Shown here piece by piece: positions 9,245 to 18,800 of a stretch of DNA of 27,937 nucleotides. Source of the stretch: Aphodosoma sp044433285. GTDB lineage: Bacteria; Bacteroidota; Bacteroidia; Bacteroidales; Paludibacteraceae. Made by a program: the position numbers and the translations under genes. A model generated the notes under the pieces. It did no database searches, was not told the origin of the DNA, and saw only the letters and a program-made list of their open reading frames with translations. The number at the start of each line of letters is the position of its first letter. Within the stretch, counting starts at the first letter, position 1. Where the stretch lies: contig JAWXTU010000022.1 of the NCBI GenBank assembly GCA_044433285.1, positions 1-27,937 of the forward strand, written 5' to 3'.

Positions 9245-9337
9245 TTATAAACCATACCCAAAAAACCCAACAATAGCAAGGGCGTTTCGTGAAATAGGTT
9301 TGGCTGAGGAATTAGGATACGGAGTGGAAAATCTTTG
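9243..9337 (+). pseudogene. C-terminal remnant of an AlbA/RecG-like ATP-binding protein
   Basis: The plus-strand frame starting at 9243 reads N-Y-K-P-Y-P-K-N, then PTIARAFREIGLAEELGYG, then VENLCYLS. This matches the conserved segment (NPxIAxxFREIGLxEELGxGxxN) of the C-terminal HATPase_c_4 region of AlbA_2/Schlafen-type ATP-binding proteins common in Bacteroidales. Only about 30 codons remain, without a start codon or the rest of the protein, wedged between the stop of the fimbrial operon and the end of ribonuclease R. It looks like scar DNA from a lost gene. The match is from memory of the family motif, not a search. Confidence 0.7.
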
Positions 9338-11515
9338 TTATCTATCAGCCAATTCAAAATCAAGCTGTTTCTTTATCAAATCGGTTCGGGCAATTTTTAC
9401 CGTTATTGCATCACCGAGTTGGTAACGTTTGTGGTGGTGTCTGCCGATTATGCAGTAGTTTTTCTCGTCAAACTCGTAGTAGTCATCGCCTAAGCAACGA
9501 ATCGGAATCATACCCTCGCATTTGTTTTCGTTCAGTTCTACATAGATACCCCAATCTGTTACACCAGAAATCACACCATCAAATATTTTGCCGATGTGAT
9601 TGCTCATATACTCCACCTGTTTGTATTTTATAGAGGCGCGCTCGGCTTGCGATGCGAGTTGTTCCATATTCGATGCGTGCTCGCAAAGTTCCTCATACTC
9701 CTCACGGTTCGCAGAGCGTTTTTCCTCTAAGATATAGCGAGTTAAGAGTCGGTGTACCATCATATCTGGGTAGCGACGAATTGGCGACGTGAAGTGAGAA
9801 TAGTACTGAAAAGCCAAACCATAGTGCCCTACATTCTCGGTGGTGTATATCGCTTTTGCCATTGAGCGAATGGCAAGAGTCTCTATCAAATTTTGTTCGC
9901 GTTTGCCCTCTACTTGGTCGAGTAGGTGGTTGATAGCCGATGATACCTCACTGTTTTTGCCTGTGGTTTTTAGTTTATACCCAAAGCGTTTGATAAAAGA
10001 GCTGAAGTTAGCAAGTTTATCGGGGTTTGGCACATCGTGCACACGGTATACAAAAGTTTTTGCCTTGCTATCTTTGCCCTTGCCTCCGCCATTTGGTTTG
10101 CCAATATGTGCAGCCACTGTGCGATTGGCGAGTAGCATAAACTCCTCTACAAGTTTGTTCGACTCTTTTGCCTCTTTGAAATATACACTTAGCGGTTTAC
10201 CCTTTTCGTCTATATCAAATCGCACCTCAGTGCGCTCAAAAGCAATTGCGCCCTTGGCAAAACGTTTTGCACGGAGGATTTTGGCTAATTCGTTGAGTTT
10301 TAGCATCTCTTTGTTGTATTCTCCCTCGCCAGTCTCAATTATATCCTGTGCCTCTTCATATGTAAATCGTCTGTCGGAGTTTATCACCGTGCGACAAATC
10401 TCGTAATTTTTAATCTCGGCAAATTCGTCCATCGTAAATACCACCGAATAGGTAAGTTTCTCCTCGTTAGGGCGGAGCGAGCAGATGCCGTTGCTCAGAT
10501 GTTCTGGTAGCATCGGTATTGTGCGGTCTACCAGATAGATAGAGGTGGCACGTTTTACAGCCTCCTCTTCGATGATAGAATCTTCAGTAACATAGTGTGT
10601 TACGTCGGCAATGTGTACTCCAATCTCCCATAATCCTTTGTCTAGAGGGCGGATTGAGAGTGCATCATCGAAATCTTTTGCATCGCGTGGGTCGATAGTA
10701 AATGTGGTGATATCCCTCATATCACGGCGACGAGCAATCTCTTCCTCTGTAATTTCTCCAGTAATCTCATCTGCAGCACGTTCTATCTCCTCTGGATAAC
10801 TATATGGCAAACCAAATTCGGCTAGGATAGCGTGCATCTCTGCATTATTATCACCCACATCACCCAGCACCGCTTTAATTTCGCCTATCGGATTTTTGTC
10901 TTTATCTGTCCACTCGAGGATACTGCCCACGCAGCGTTGTCCGTTTTTACCGCCGTTGAGATTATCAAGCGGAATGAAAATATCGTGTGTGAGTTGTTTT
11001 TTGTCTACATTTAAAAATGCAAACGAAGGTTTCACATCCAGAATACCCACAAACTCTGTTTTTAGTCGTTTAATCACATTCACCACTTCCCCCTCTTGTG
11101 GTTTGCCTTTGCGACGAGGGTAGAGCATCACCTCCACATGGTCGCCATTGAGGGCACAACCCATCGAGCGTTCCGCAATAAATACTGGTTCGCCCCCATC
11201 GTCGGGTATCAAGAATGTCTTTTTTGCTATGGTTTGGCGGTCGAGCACTCCGCAAATGTATGTTTTGCGCATATTGGCGCGGAATTTACCGATTGTAACT
11301 TGTTGTATCTGACCCGATAGCTCCAAATCGCTCAGTAGCGAGATGACCATCTGTTTTTGTGTCGTGTTTTTTGCTCCAACGGCAGCCGATATCTGTTTGT
11401 AGTTGAATGTGCGTGTCGGCTCTGAGTTGAATTTCTCAACTATCGCCTTTAATACATCATTTTTGCGAAATCTGGTTGGTTTCGTCGTATTTTGTTCTCT
11501 ATTTTTCTTTGTCAT
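9338..11515 (-). CDS. rnr: ribonuclease R
   Basis: This 725-residue 3'-5' exoribonuclease degrades structured RNA in the cytoplasm. From the N-terminus it has a winged-helix region (about 18-75), cold-shock/OB domains (about 80-235), the RNB catalytic domain (about 265-600) and an S1 RNA-binding domain (about 640-722, containing GVTDWGIYVELNENKCEGMI). The catalytic motif TIDPRDAKDFDDA at 273-285 keeps all four metal-binding aspartates (275, 281, 283, 284). The motif HFTSPIRRYPDMMVHRLL is also intact. Length and order are normal for the family. It lies 126 bases downstream of the DUF3298 gene on the same strand and converges on the fimbrial operon. Confidence 0.96.
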   Translation of the reverse strand: MTKKNREQNTTKPTRFRKNDVLKAIVEKFNSEPTRTFNYKQISAAVGAKNTTQKQMVISLLSDLELSGQIQQVTIGKFRANMRKTYICGVLDRQTIAKKTFLIPDDGGEPVFIAERSMGCALNGDHVEVMLYPRRKGKPQEGEVVNVIKRLKTEFVGILDVKPSFAFLNVDKKQLTHDIFIPLDNLNGGKNGQRCVGSILEWTDKDKNPIGEIKAVLGDVGDNNAEMHAILAEFGLPYSYPEEIERAADEITGEITEEEIARRRDMRDITTFTIDPRDAKDFDDALSIRPLDKGLWEIGVHIADVTHYVTEDSIIEEEAVKRATSIYLVDRTIPMLPEHLSNGICSLRPNEEKLTYSVVFTMDEFAEIKNYEICRTVINSDRRFTYEEAQDIIETGEGEYNKEMLKLNELAKILRAKRFAKGAIAFERTEVRFDIDEKGKPLSVYFKEAKESNKLVEEFMLLANRTVAAHIGKPNGGGKGKDSKAKTFVYRVHDVPNPDKLANFSSFIKRFGYKLKTTGKNSEVSSAINHLLDQVEGKREQNLIETLAIRSMAKAIYTTENVGHYGLAFQYYSHFTSPIRRYPDMMVHRLLTRYILEEKRSANREEYEELCEHASNMEQLASQAERASIKYKQVEYMSNHIGKIFDGVISGVTDWGIYVELNENKCEGMIPIRCLGDDYYEFDEKNYCIIGRHHHKRYQLGDAITVKIARTDLIKKQLDFELADR

Positions 11516-11641
11516 AATGTTTTATTCTCTATTTTTTGGGGGATTTTTCCAGTTCCCCTTTTATTTAGTATTAGGGGAGCCTTTAGCCTCACTTTTATTA
11601 ATTTAATTTTAGCCGTTTTTTAAGTGTCCTATTGTTTAGTG
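11516..11641 (-). promoter_or_regulatory. spacer with alternative G-run/C-run stems before rnr
   Basis: Read on the minus strand, this spacer holds a TCCCC arm, then AAGGGGAAC, then TCCCCC (plus coordinates 11538-11577). The central G-run can pair with either C-run. The last arm ends 22 bases before the rnr start codon. A weaker imperfect stem, GAGGCT/AGGCTC, lies just upstream. The structure could terminate the upstream DUF3298 transcript or modulate rnr; nothing here resembles a TAnnTTTG promoter. Confidence 0.4.
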
Positions 11642-12457
11642 CTATTGCTCTCTATTAAAATGGTTTACTATATAGTTGCCTAATACCGTTGTGCTGTCGC
11701 AAATGTTTTTTAATGCCTCTAACGGTATTTTTATATCAATCACTCCGCAGCAGTATGGTGCAATTTCATATGGATTGTAGGTGTATGATATTTCGTGGGC
11801 AGTTAGTGAAATATTACCATTTGGAACGATTAAATTATTGTCGAAAAATATGCTGTCGGGATACTGTTCATAGCCATATTTCACGAGTAATTTGTGCAAT
11901 GCGATTTCATAATTAGGTGTAAAAATATCCTTTTCGCTGAGCTGTTTGCCGTTAATCATATTAAAAACATAGTTATTTACTATCACCATTCCGTGTGCCC
12001 CTTCAGTGTAACTGCTGAAAGTTTTGCGGTAGAAGATTAAACTATCCAAATTAAACATAATCTCCCCTTTTATGTTGTATTTATATATATGCTGATATGA
12101 AAAATCATCCTCTTCATCTTCGTGATTATATGGTCTAATTTCTTTAATATCACTCAAAATCTGATTAAATGAGGTGTCGGAATATGCCTTTAATGGTTTT
12201 TGAGTGTGGCTAGAGGTGTATTTTTCGCCCAGAATATTATCTATTATCGAGTCGTGCACGATATTTATATCTATATTTTCATCGCTAGATTTAGGCAATT
12301 GTATAGCCCCCTCAAACGTGTAATTGAGATTAAATTTCTTGTTGTCAGTCGAGTCGTTGTAGTTTAATGTGCTGTATTGTAATAAATTATCGCTGTTGCT
12401 GCAACTGGCAAATAGTACAGCAAATAGATAAATGAGGTATGTGAATTTTAACTGCAT
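11642..12457 (-). CDS. DUF3298 (RsiV C-terminal-like) lipoprotein
   Basis: The 271-residue protein has a lipoprotein signal ending LFASC (cysteine 19). The C-terminal half resembles DUF3298, the domain also found in the anti-sigma factor RsiV: TEGAHGM at 151-157, a YVFNMINGKQLSEKDIF stretch, and PYEIAPYCCG at 229-238 before a DIKIPLEAL strand. The middle region carries an acidic stretch (HEDEEDDF). Free-standing DUF3298 lipoproteins are common in Bacteroidota; their function is unknown, and no transmembrane or sigma-binding part is present here. It has its own promoter and is transcribed divergently from the PgpH-like gene. Confidence 0.8.
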   Translation of the reverse strand: MQLKFTYLIYLFAVLFASCSNSDNLLQYSTLNYNDSTDNKKFNLNYTFEGAIQLPKSSDENIDINIVHDSIIDNILGEKYTSSHTQKPLKAYSDTSFNQILSDIKEIRPYNHEDEEDDFSYQHIYKYNIKGEIMFNLDSLIFYRKTFSSYTEGAHGMVIVNNYVFNMINGKQLSEKDIFTPNYEIALHKLLVKYGYEQYPDSIFFDNNLIVPNGNISLTAHEISYTYNPYEIAPYCCGVIDIKIPLEALKNICDSTTVLGNYIVNHFNREQ

Positions 12458-12480
12458 AATATATTGTTTCTCTTATCTGG

Positions 12481-12512
12481 CAAATTTACAAACAAAAATC
12501 GGATTGACCAAA
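12481..12512 (-). promoter_or_regulatory. promoter of the DUF3298 gene
   Basis: On the minus strand, TTTG (plus 12509-12512) and TAAATTTG (plus 12481-12488) are separated by 20 bases, matching the Bacteroidota -33/-7 pattern. The start codon at 12457 lies about 24 bases past the -7 element, so the leader would be short. A perfect 12-base palindrome, ATTGTGCACAAT, at 12529-12540 sits between this promoter and the divergent one and could be an operator. Confidence 0.6.
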
Positions 12513-12584
12513 CTAATAACTACAAATTATTGTGCACAATTGAAAAAAAATAAATCTACGTGATAGTAAAAAAAAACAAAAAAC

Positions 12585-12615
12585 TTTGCAATTATGGAAA
12601 ATATTCGTACCTTTG
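12585..12615 (+). promoter_or_regulatory. promoter of the PgpH-like / SDR operon
   Basis: TTTG at 12585-12588 and TACCTTTG at 12608-12615 are separated by 19 bases, a textbook Bacteroidota promoter. The leader is about 155 bases and contains a hairpin pairing GGGCAGGA (12704-12711) with TCCTGCCC (12715-12722) around a 3-base loop. A second TAnnTTTG match, TACTTTTG at 12745-12752, has no -33 element upstream and lies only 24 bases before the start codon. Confidence 0.7.
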
Positions 12616-12776
12616 TAACGACTTATTACCACACTTAGAAACAACATATAAATCAATAGATGATGTGCTAACATCTGTAAGGCTTATAAACGAATTTGAA
12701 TTAGGGCAGGAAGCTCCTGCCCAATTAGTGGTAAATTAGGATAGTACTTTTGCACTTGTAAAAATAGACAATAATT

Positions 12777-14816
12777 ATGGAAAAGAAAAAGATTTCGAAA
12801 ATAATGCGTTATATAATATTTGCACTGCTTTTTGCAGTCTCTGTATTCGCTACGCACTGGCTGATGCCTAATGCTCGACAGTTTAACCGCTATTTTGAGA
12901 TTGGCAAGCCTTGGAACTATGATTTGCTTACCGCTCCGATGGATTTTGCGATATATAAGCCAGAGGCGCAGTTGAAGATGGAGCGTGATAGTCTATTGCG
13001 CCAAATTCAGCCCTATTTTATACTTGATCAGTCGGCTCAGCGTGAGTTGGCATTGATGGATTACAAGTTGGCAGAGATGGATAGTGCGGTCTTCTCTTTT
13101 TTGTTGGCAGAGCTCCCTGCGCTCTATTCGTCGGGTATTGTCTCGCCAGAGCAGATGAAAAGTTTAGAAGATGAGGAGATGACTCGTGTGGTGATTGTGG
13201 ATGATAACAGTATCGCACGCAAAGCAGAGGTGAGCAGGTTAAATACAGTGGGATCTGCCTATGCCTATTTGCTAGGACAGTCTAAATTTTACTCCTCTAT
13301 AGATGCTAAACAGCTGCGCGATAACAATATAGAGAAACTTATCAAAGTAAATCTTTTTATTGATACAAAGAAGAATGAGGAGGTGAGAAAAGATGTGATA
13401 AATAGTGTGATGCCCACCTCTGGAATGTTGCAAAAAGGTGAGCGTATTATAGATAGGGGCGAGCTAGTTACTGCATCTACTTATCAGGTATTGAGTTCGT
13501 TGCAGCGTGCAGATGTAAGTGAGTTTGCCACCGAAAATTCAGATATTTGGAACAGCATCGGAGAGTATATCCTCATCATATTGATGTACGCATTTCTGTT
13601 TACATATCTCTTTTTGTTCCGCAACAAATTATTCGATTCGTTTAAGGCAATCATATTTATCCTTGTCAGTTCATTAGCTCTGTTGGCAACGCTGTCGGCG
13701 GTACTCCATTTTACCGAATTTAGCGAATATATAGTGCCGTTTGCTATGATGCCATTGATTGTGCGCATCTTCTTCGATTCGCGCACAGCACTATTTATGC
13801 ACATAATTAATGTGATGATTGCATCGATTATTGTATCCGACCCGATTGAGTTTGTTTTAATACAGATTATGGCAGGTATGGCGGCGGTGTCAAGTCTCAA
13901 AGATTTGCACTCGCGTGTGCAATTGGTGCAGTCTGCATTTTATATCTTCCTAGTGTATGTGTTTGTATACACAGGGTTAGAACTCTCGCGTGGAGTGAAA
14001 CTGGTCGACCTCGATTTGTCGTTTTACTTGATGTTCTTTATCAATGCTCTTTCGCTGCTTTTTGCGTATGGATTGATATTTCTCTACGAAAAAATATTTG
14101 GTTTTATGAGTGGTGTTACACTGGTGGAACTCTCAAATATTAGCAATCCGCTGATGATGGAGTTTAGCGAAAAATGTCCAGGCACGTTCCAACACGTTTT
14201 GCAGGTGAGTACCCTCTCTGTAGAGGTGGCTAAAAAACTGGGAGCTAACTCTTTATTGATACGTACAGGTGCGCTATATCACGATATAGGAAAGATGGCA
14301 AACCCAATGCTCTATACCGAAAATCAGATAGAGGGTGTAAATCCGCTGAATGATTTGCCATACGAGGAGGCGGCGCAAATTATCATTTCGCACGTCTCAG
14401 AAGGTGCAAAAATAGCTCGCAAAGCGGGTCTGCCTCAACCAATTATTGATTTTATCACTATGCACCACGGCACAAGCAAAGCGAGATATTTCTATAACTC
14501 ATTTAAAAATGCCTATCCCGATCGTGAGATAGATGAGAGCAAATTTACATATCCTGGTCCATTGCCACAAACCAAAGAGACTGCAATTTTGATGATGACA
14601 GATGCTGTGGAGGCTGCATCGCGAAGTCTGAAAGTATACAACGAGGAGACTATTGGTAAGATGGTAGAGGCGGTTGTAGATGGTCAAATCGCTGATGGTC
14701 AGTTGCGTGCTGCACCAATCAACTTCCGTGATGTAGAGCGTGCAAAGGCTGTATTCAAAGAGAAATTGATTAATATCTACCATAATCGTATTACCTATCC
14801 TGAACTGAAAAAATGA
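12777..14816 (+). CDS. PgpH-type 7TM-HD phosphodiesterase (probable cyclic-di-AMP hydrolase)
   Basis: The 679-residue membrane protein starts with one transmembrane helix (about 10-28), followed by an extracytoplasmic 7TMR-HDED-type domain (about 40-255). A block of about seven helices (about 262-440) comes next, and a cytoplasmic HD domain (about 455-620) ends the protein. Metal-ligand motifs are intact: H473, HD at 502-503 in YHDIGKMANP, HH at 563-564 (MHHGTS) and D609 in MTDAVEAASR. Members of this family (PgpH, formerly YqfF) hydrolyse cyclic-di-AMP; that activity is inferred from family membership. It has its own promoter and overlaps the SDR gene by 4 bases (ATGA). Confidence 0.9.
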   Translation: MEKKKISKIMRYIIFALLFAVSVFATHWLMPNARQFNRYFEIGKPWNYDLLTAPMDFAIYKPEAQLKMERDSLLRQIQPYFILDQSAQRELALMDYKLAEMDSAVFSFLLAELPALYSSGIVSPEQMKSLEDEEMTRVVIVDDNSIARKAEVSRLNTVGSAYAYLLGQSKFYSSIDAKQLRDNNIEKLIKVNLFIDTKKNEEVRKDVINSVMPTSGMLQKGERIIDRGELVTASTYQVLSSLQRADVSEFATENSDIWNSIGEYILIILMYAFLFTYLFLFRNKLFDSFKAIIFILVSSLALLATLSAVLHFTEFSEYIVPFAMMPLIVRIFFDSRTALFMHIINVMIASIIVSDPIEFVLIQIMAGMAAVSSLKDLHSRVQLVQSAFYIFLVYVFVYTGLELSRGVKLVDLDLSFYLMFFINALSLLFAYGLIFLYEKIFGFMSGVTLVELSNISNPLMMEFSEKCPGTFQHVLQVSTLSVEVAKKLGANSLLIRTGALYHDIGKMANPMLYTENQIEGVNPLNDLPYEEAAQIIISHVSEGAKIARKAGLPQPIIDFITMHHGTSKARYFYNSFKNAYPDREIDESKFTYPGPLPQTKETAILMMTDAVEAASRSLKVYNEETIGKMVEAVVDGQIADGQLRAAPINFRDVERAKAVFKEKLINIYHNRITYPELKK

Positions 14817-15637
14817 GTAGAGTAGCACTGATAACAGGGGCAAGTAGTGGTATTGGCGAATCGGCAGCGGAGGAGTTGATAAAGGCTGGTTTTGTGGTTT
14901 ATGCAGCTGCTCGTCGCACCGAACGTATGATTCATTTGCAGGAGAGTGGGGCAAAAATAATTTCGCTCGATTTGACTGTAGATGAGTCGATACGCAGCTG
15001 TGTAGATACCATATATAATAATGAGGGGCGCATCGACGTGTTGGTGAATAATGCTGGATATGGTTCGTATGGCGCAGTAGAAGATGTATGTGTTGATGAG
15101 GCGCGTCGTCAGTTTGAGGTTAATCTGTTTGGACTAGCTCGTATCACGCAACTTATTTTGCCCACTATGCGCAGGCAGAACGGTGGTCGGATTATCAATG
15201 TGGCATCGATGGGTGGTAAATTTCATGCACCATATGGCGCGTGGTATCACTCTACCAAGTTTGCCCTAGAGGGGTGGAGTGATTGTTTGCGTTTGGAGGT
15301 GGAGAAACCTTTTGGCATCAAGGTGGTGATTATAGAACCAGGTGCGATTAACACCTCATGGGAGGGTATTGCGATGGAAAATCTTAAAAATGTATCTCGT
15401 GGCGGTGCATATGAAACGAGTGCGGCATCTGTGGCAGATGCTATGGGTAGGCTCTATAGTGCCAAAAATACATCGCCTGCATCGCTTATTGGGCGCACGA
15501 TTTGCAAGGCTTCAACAGCAAAAATACCTAAAACACGTTATTTAGTCGGTGCATATGCTAAATTGTTGGTTTTTGCACGTAAAATGCTGAGTGATAGGTG
15601 TTATGATGCTCTAGCGCGAAAAATTATGAAAATGTAG
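14813..15637 (+). CDS. short-chain dehydrogenase/reductase (SDR family)
   Basis: The 274-residue protein is a classical SDR oxidoreductase. It has the nucleotide-binding motif TGASSGIG at 8-15, NNAG at 79-82 and the catalytic set S132, Y145 and K149 (YHSTK). Arg34-Arg35 after strand 2 hint at NADP preference. The substrate cannot be told from sequence. The start overlaps the previous stop by 4 bases, so it is probably translated from the PgpH-like transcript. The last 51 codons, the stop and about 45 bases beyond are duplicated at 18988-19189 on the far side of the R-M gene. Confidence 0.92.
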   Translation: MSRVALITGASSGIGESAAEELIKAGFVVYAAARRTERMIHLQESGAKIISLDLTVDESIRSCVDTIYNNEGRIDVLVNNAGYGSYGAVEDVCVDEARRQFEVNLFGLARITQLILPTMRRQNGGRIINVASMGGKFHAPYGAWYHSTKFALEGWSDCLRLEVEKPFGIKVVIIEPGAINTSWEGIAMENLKNVSRGGAYETSAASVADAMGRLYSAKNTSPASLIGRTICKASTAKIPKTRYLVGAYAKLLVFARKMLSDRCYDALARKIMKM

Positions 15638-15682
15638 TACCTATTAGTGAGTATTGGGTAGGTATATATTGAGTAAAAATAA
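15481..15682 (+). repeat. direct repeat, left copy (3' end of the SDR gene)
   Basis: This 202-base stretch aligns without gaps to 18988-19189 at a constant offset of 3507. I count seven mismatches by hand, about 96-97 percent identity. Similarity starts in codon 223 of the SDR gene and stops 45 bases after its stop codon. This copy is in frame with the complete gene. Confidence 0.95.
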
Positions 15683-15744
15683 CTATTCAAACTTTGTAAA
15701 CGGTACTACTGAGGAAATGTCTAGCTGAATTTATATACCACCAC

Positions 15745-15858
15745 ATGAAAATTCAAACAATTAATAATTATGCATTCAGCTTATATGATATTGATAGAAA
15801 TAGGAATTTAAACAATAAAAATTTTAAAATAAATAAATACCAATGGCAAAAAAAATAA
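15745..15858 (+). CDS. possible small leader peptide (37 residues) before the R-M gene
   Basis: An ATG at 15745 opens a frame of 37 codons, MKIQTINNYAFSLYDIDR and onward, ending at a TAA inside the R-M gene (15856-15858). It overlaps the R-M start by 16 bases in another frame. It has no helix-turn-helix look, so it is not a typical C protein. In AT-rich DNA a frame of this size can easily arise by chance. Confidence 0.2.
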   Translation: MKIQTINNYAFSLYDIDRNRNLNNKNFKINKYQWQKK

Positions 15859-18800
15859 ATATGGATGAATCATATATCGATTCATTATTAGCAGTGTTAG
15901 GCTTTCAATTAATATATGGCAAGTCAAAAATATTAAAAAAAGACTACGCCAACTCTTCTATTAGCGTTGATAAAGAAAAGAAAGTCATATCTTATCCTTC
16001 TCAGATTTCCATTGGAAGAGAAACAATTATAAATTTTTCTAAACCAGAGAACTTTGTTGTATTAGAATGTGTTGACTCTTTGTTAACTTTAGGTTATTTG
16101 CCTTCAACAATATCACTAGAAAAGTCATATAGAGGAGGATGGATTGATATCTTAATATACAAAAATAATCATTCTGAAGCACCTGAGGAATTTGCAATTA
16201 TTGAGTGTAAAACATATGGTAAAGAATATGATAGTGCATATAGTAAACTTGTAGATGAAATAAGTACCCCACAGCTATTTGATTATGCTCAACAATTCAA
16301 AAAGGTCGATAAGTTATGTCTTTATGCATCTAAAGTTGTTAATAACCAAATAGAAGTTAATCATTGTGTAATACAGGTGTCAGATAAAATGAAATCTGCT
16401 ACAAATGCTATAGAAATCAGGAATGCATGGTCAGGTATTGGATACGAAACTGGTTTGTTTGATGCTTTACCGTACTCTAAAGTGAATCAAAAACTAAAAT
16501 ATTCGGCATTGAAAGATATTTCTAATGATACAGGAAGAAAATTATATAATGATTTTGCTACTATATTAAGAAGCTATGTAGTTTCTGATAAGTCAAATGC
16601 ATATAATAAGTTATTTAACTTATTTTTGTGTAAAATCGTTGATGAAGAGCAATCTAATAAATCCTCAGACCCAATATTAAATTTTCAATATATAGTTGGA
16701 GAAAATAATATTGAATTTATGAAAAGACTTAATGATCTTTACAAAGTAGGAGTTAAGGACTATTTGGACAAAGAAATTACTGATTATTCAGATGCTGATT
16801 TTAATAAATTATACAGCAATAGTACTGAGTTAAAAAGAATGTTTGATGAACTTAGACTGTTTAAGAACGGTGAGTTTTCTTTTATAGAGGTATTTAATGA
16901 AAAATCATTTAATCAAAATACGGATATTGTAAAAGAAGTGGTGTTACTCCTTCAGAATTATAGATTAAAATATACTCATAAACATACATATTTAGGTTTG
17001 TTTTTTGAGAATCTTTTAAACTCTGGCTTCAAGCAAGAGTCGGGGCAGTTTTTTACGCCTATACCAGTTGCTAAGTTTATTGTATCAGCCATTCCCGTTA
17101 AAAATATTATAGAAAGAAAATTGGAGTCAAGTAAACCTCATTTCTTGCCATATATAATTGATTACGCATGTGGAAGTGGACACTTTCTGACAGAAGGTAT
17201 GGATGAAGTACAATCTATAATAAACAATTATGATATATCTAACTTAACAGGGTCTCAAAAAAAAGCAATGACATCTTATGTAACAAATGAATATTCGTGG
17301 GCGAATGAGTATATTTATGGGATAGACCTTGATTATAGATTAGTAAAAACAACAAAGGTTAGTACTTTTTTAAATGGTGATGGTACAGCAAATATTATTC
17401 ATGCAAATGGATTAGCTCCCTTTAATTCAGAAGAATATGTTGATAAACTTCATTCTAATGGAGTGGAAAATAATAATTTTGATCTGCTATTAGCTAATCC
17501 TCCTTATTCTGTTAAAAATTTCAAAAGGACTATAGTTGATGCAAATAACAGATTTTCTCTTTATGAACATCTTGGTAAGAATAGTGATGATATAGAATGT
17601 TTGTTTGTTGAGAGAATGAATCAAGTTTTATGTGATGGAGCCTATGTTGGCATTGTTCTACCAACATCTATTTTAGAGTCTACTAAAGCACATACAAAAG
17701 CAAGAAAATATATAATAGATCATTTTAGAATAGTTGGTTTGGTTAAACTTAGCGACCAAGCTTTTATGAAAACAGACACTAAAACTGTCATAATGTTTTT
17801 AGAGAAAAATTCGCTCCTTAAAGACGATCTAGATAATAGAGTAGAAGAATTTTTTAAAGATAATGACCACCAGGATTTTGACTGGGGAGATGCGCAAGAT
17901 GTAATGAGTTTATGTAGCAAATCTTTATATAATGAAGAACTTCCACAGTTTATTGAAAAATTGTCAGATTATAATAATGGAATAGAGAAGGAAAAAATAT
18001 GCACATTTATTAAAACTTATCAGCAGAGAGTTGTCGTTGTGGATGCAGGAAGCAAAGAAGAAGCGAAAAGGTTTTTAGGTTATGATTTTACAACTCGAAG
18101 AGGAAATGAAGGTATTCAGGAAAAATATATTGATAGCGATGATCATACCATTGATACTAAATTGTTTTCGGTGCCAATGTCTCCTGATAAGGTGAATTAT
18201 TTTATTTATAATAACTTTTTAAATAAAGAATTACCGAATGTCTCGAATGACTTAACAAATAATCTTAGTGTTTGTAAATTGTCAGATATAATTTCCTTTG
18301 AATGTGAAAAGAAAAATGTATTTAATTCTTTTATTTTAATGAATAAGTTAGAGTTGGATAAATGTTTAGATATCAAAACCAAATACCCAGTAATGTCGCT
18401 TAGTGAATTGTTGCCTAATAGCGTGAAAAAGGGAACAAGTATAACAAAAGATCAGACTGTAAACGGATGCTATAATGTTGTAGCGGGAGGAAAGAAGCCA
18501 GCGTATAAGCACAATGTCTATAATAGAGAGGCTAATATCATCACAGTTAGTGCGAGTGGAGCAGGAGCAGGATACGTTAATTATTATAAAGAAAAGATAT
18601 TCGCATCAGACTGTAATACTATAGAATGTAGTGATAAAATTATGCTACAATATGTATATTACATATTGCAGTATAAGCAATCTGATATATATAAGTTTGC
18701 AAAAGGCAATGCGCAACCACATATTTATGAATCACAAATTTATCGATTTAGAATTCCTGTTCCTACTGATAGAGCTGTGATAGAGGAACTTGTGATTAAA

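Noticed and set aside
9840..10406. 188-codon plus-strand frame inside rnr
   Set aside because: It is antisense to the conserved RNB domain of ribonuclease R and shows no domain or start signals of its own.
13484..13900. 138-codon minus-strand frame inside the PgpH-like gene
   Set aside because: It mirrors the membrane segments of the 7TM region on the other strand; no independent support.
15638..15842. Search for an R-M control (C) protein or antitoxin gene before the R-M gene
   Set aside because: Only a 37-codon frame without a helix-turn-helix pattern is present, so no control gene can be claimed.
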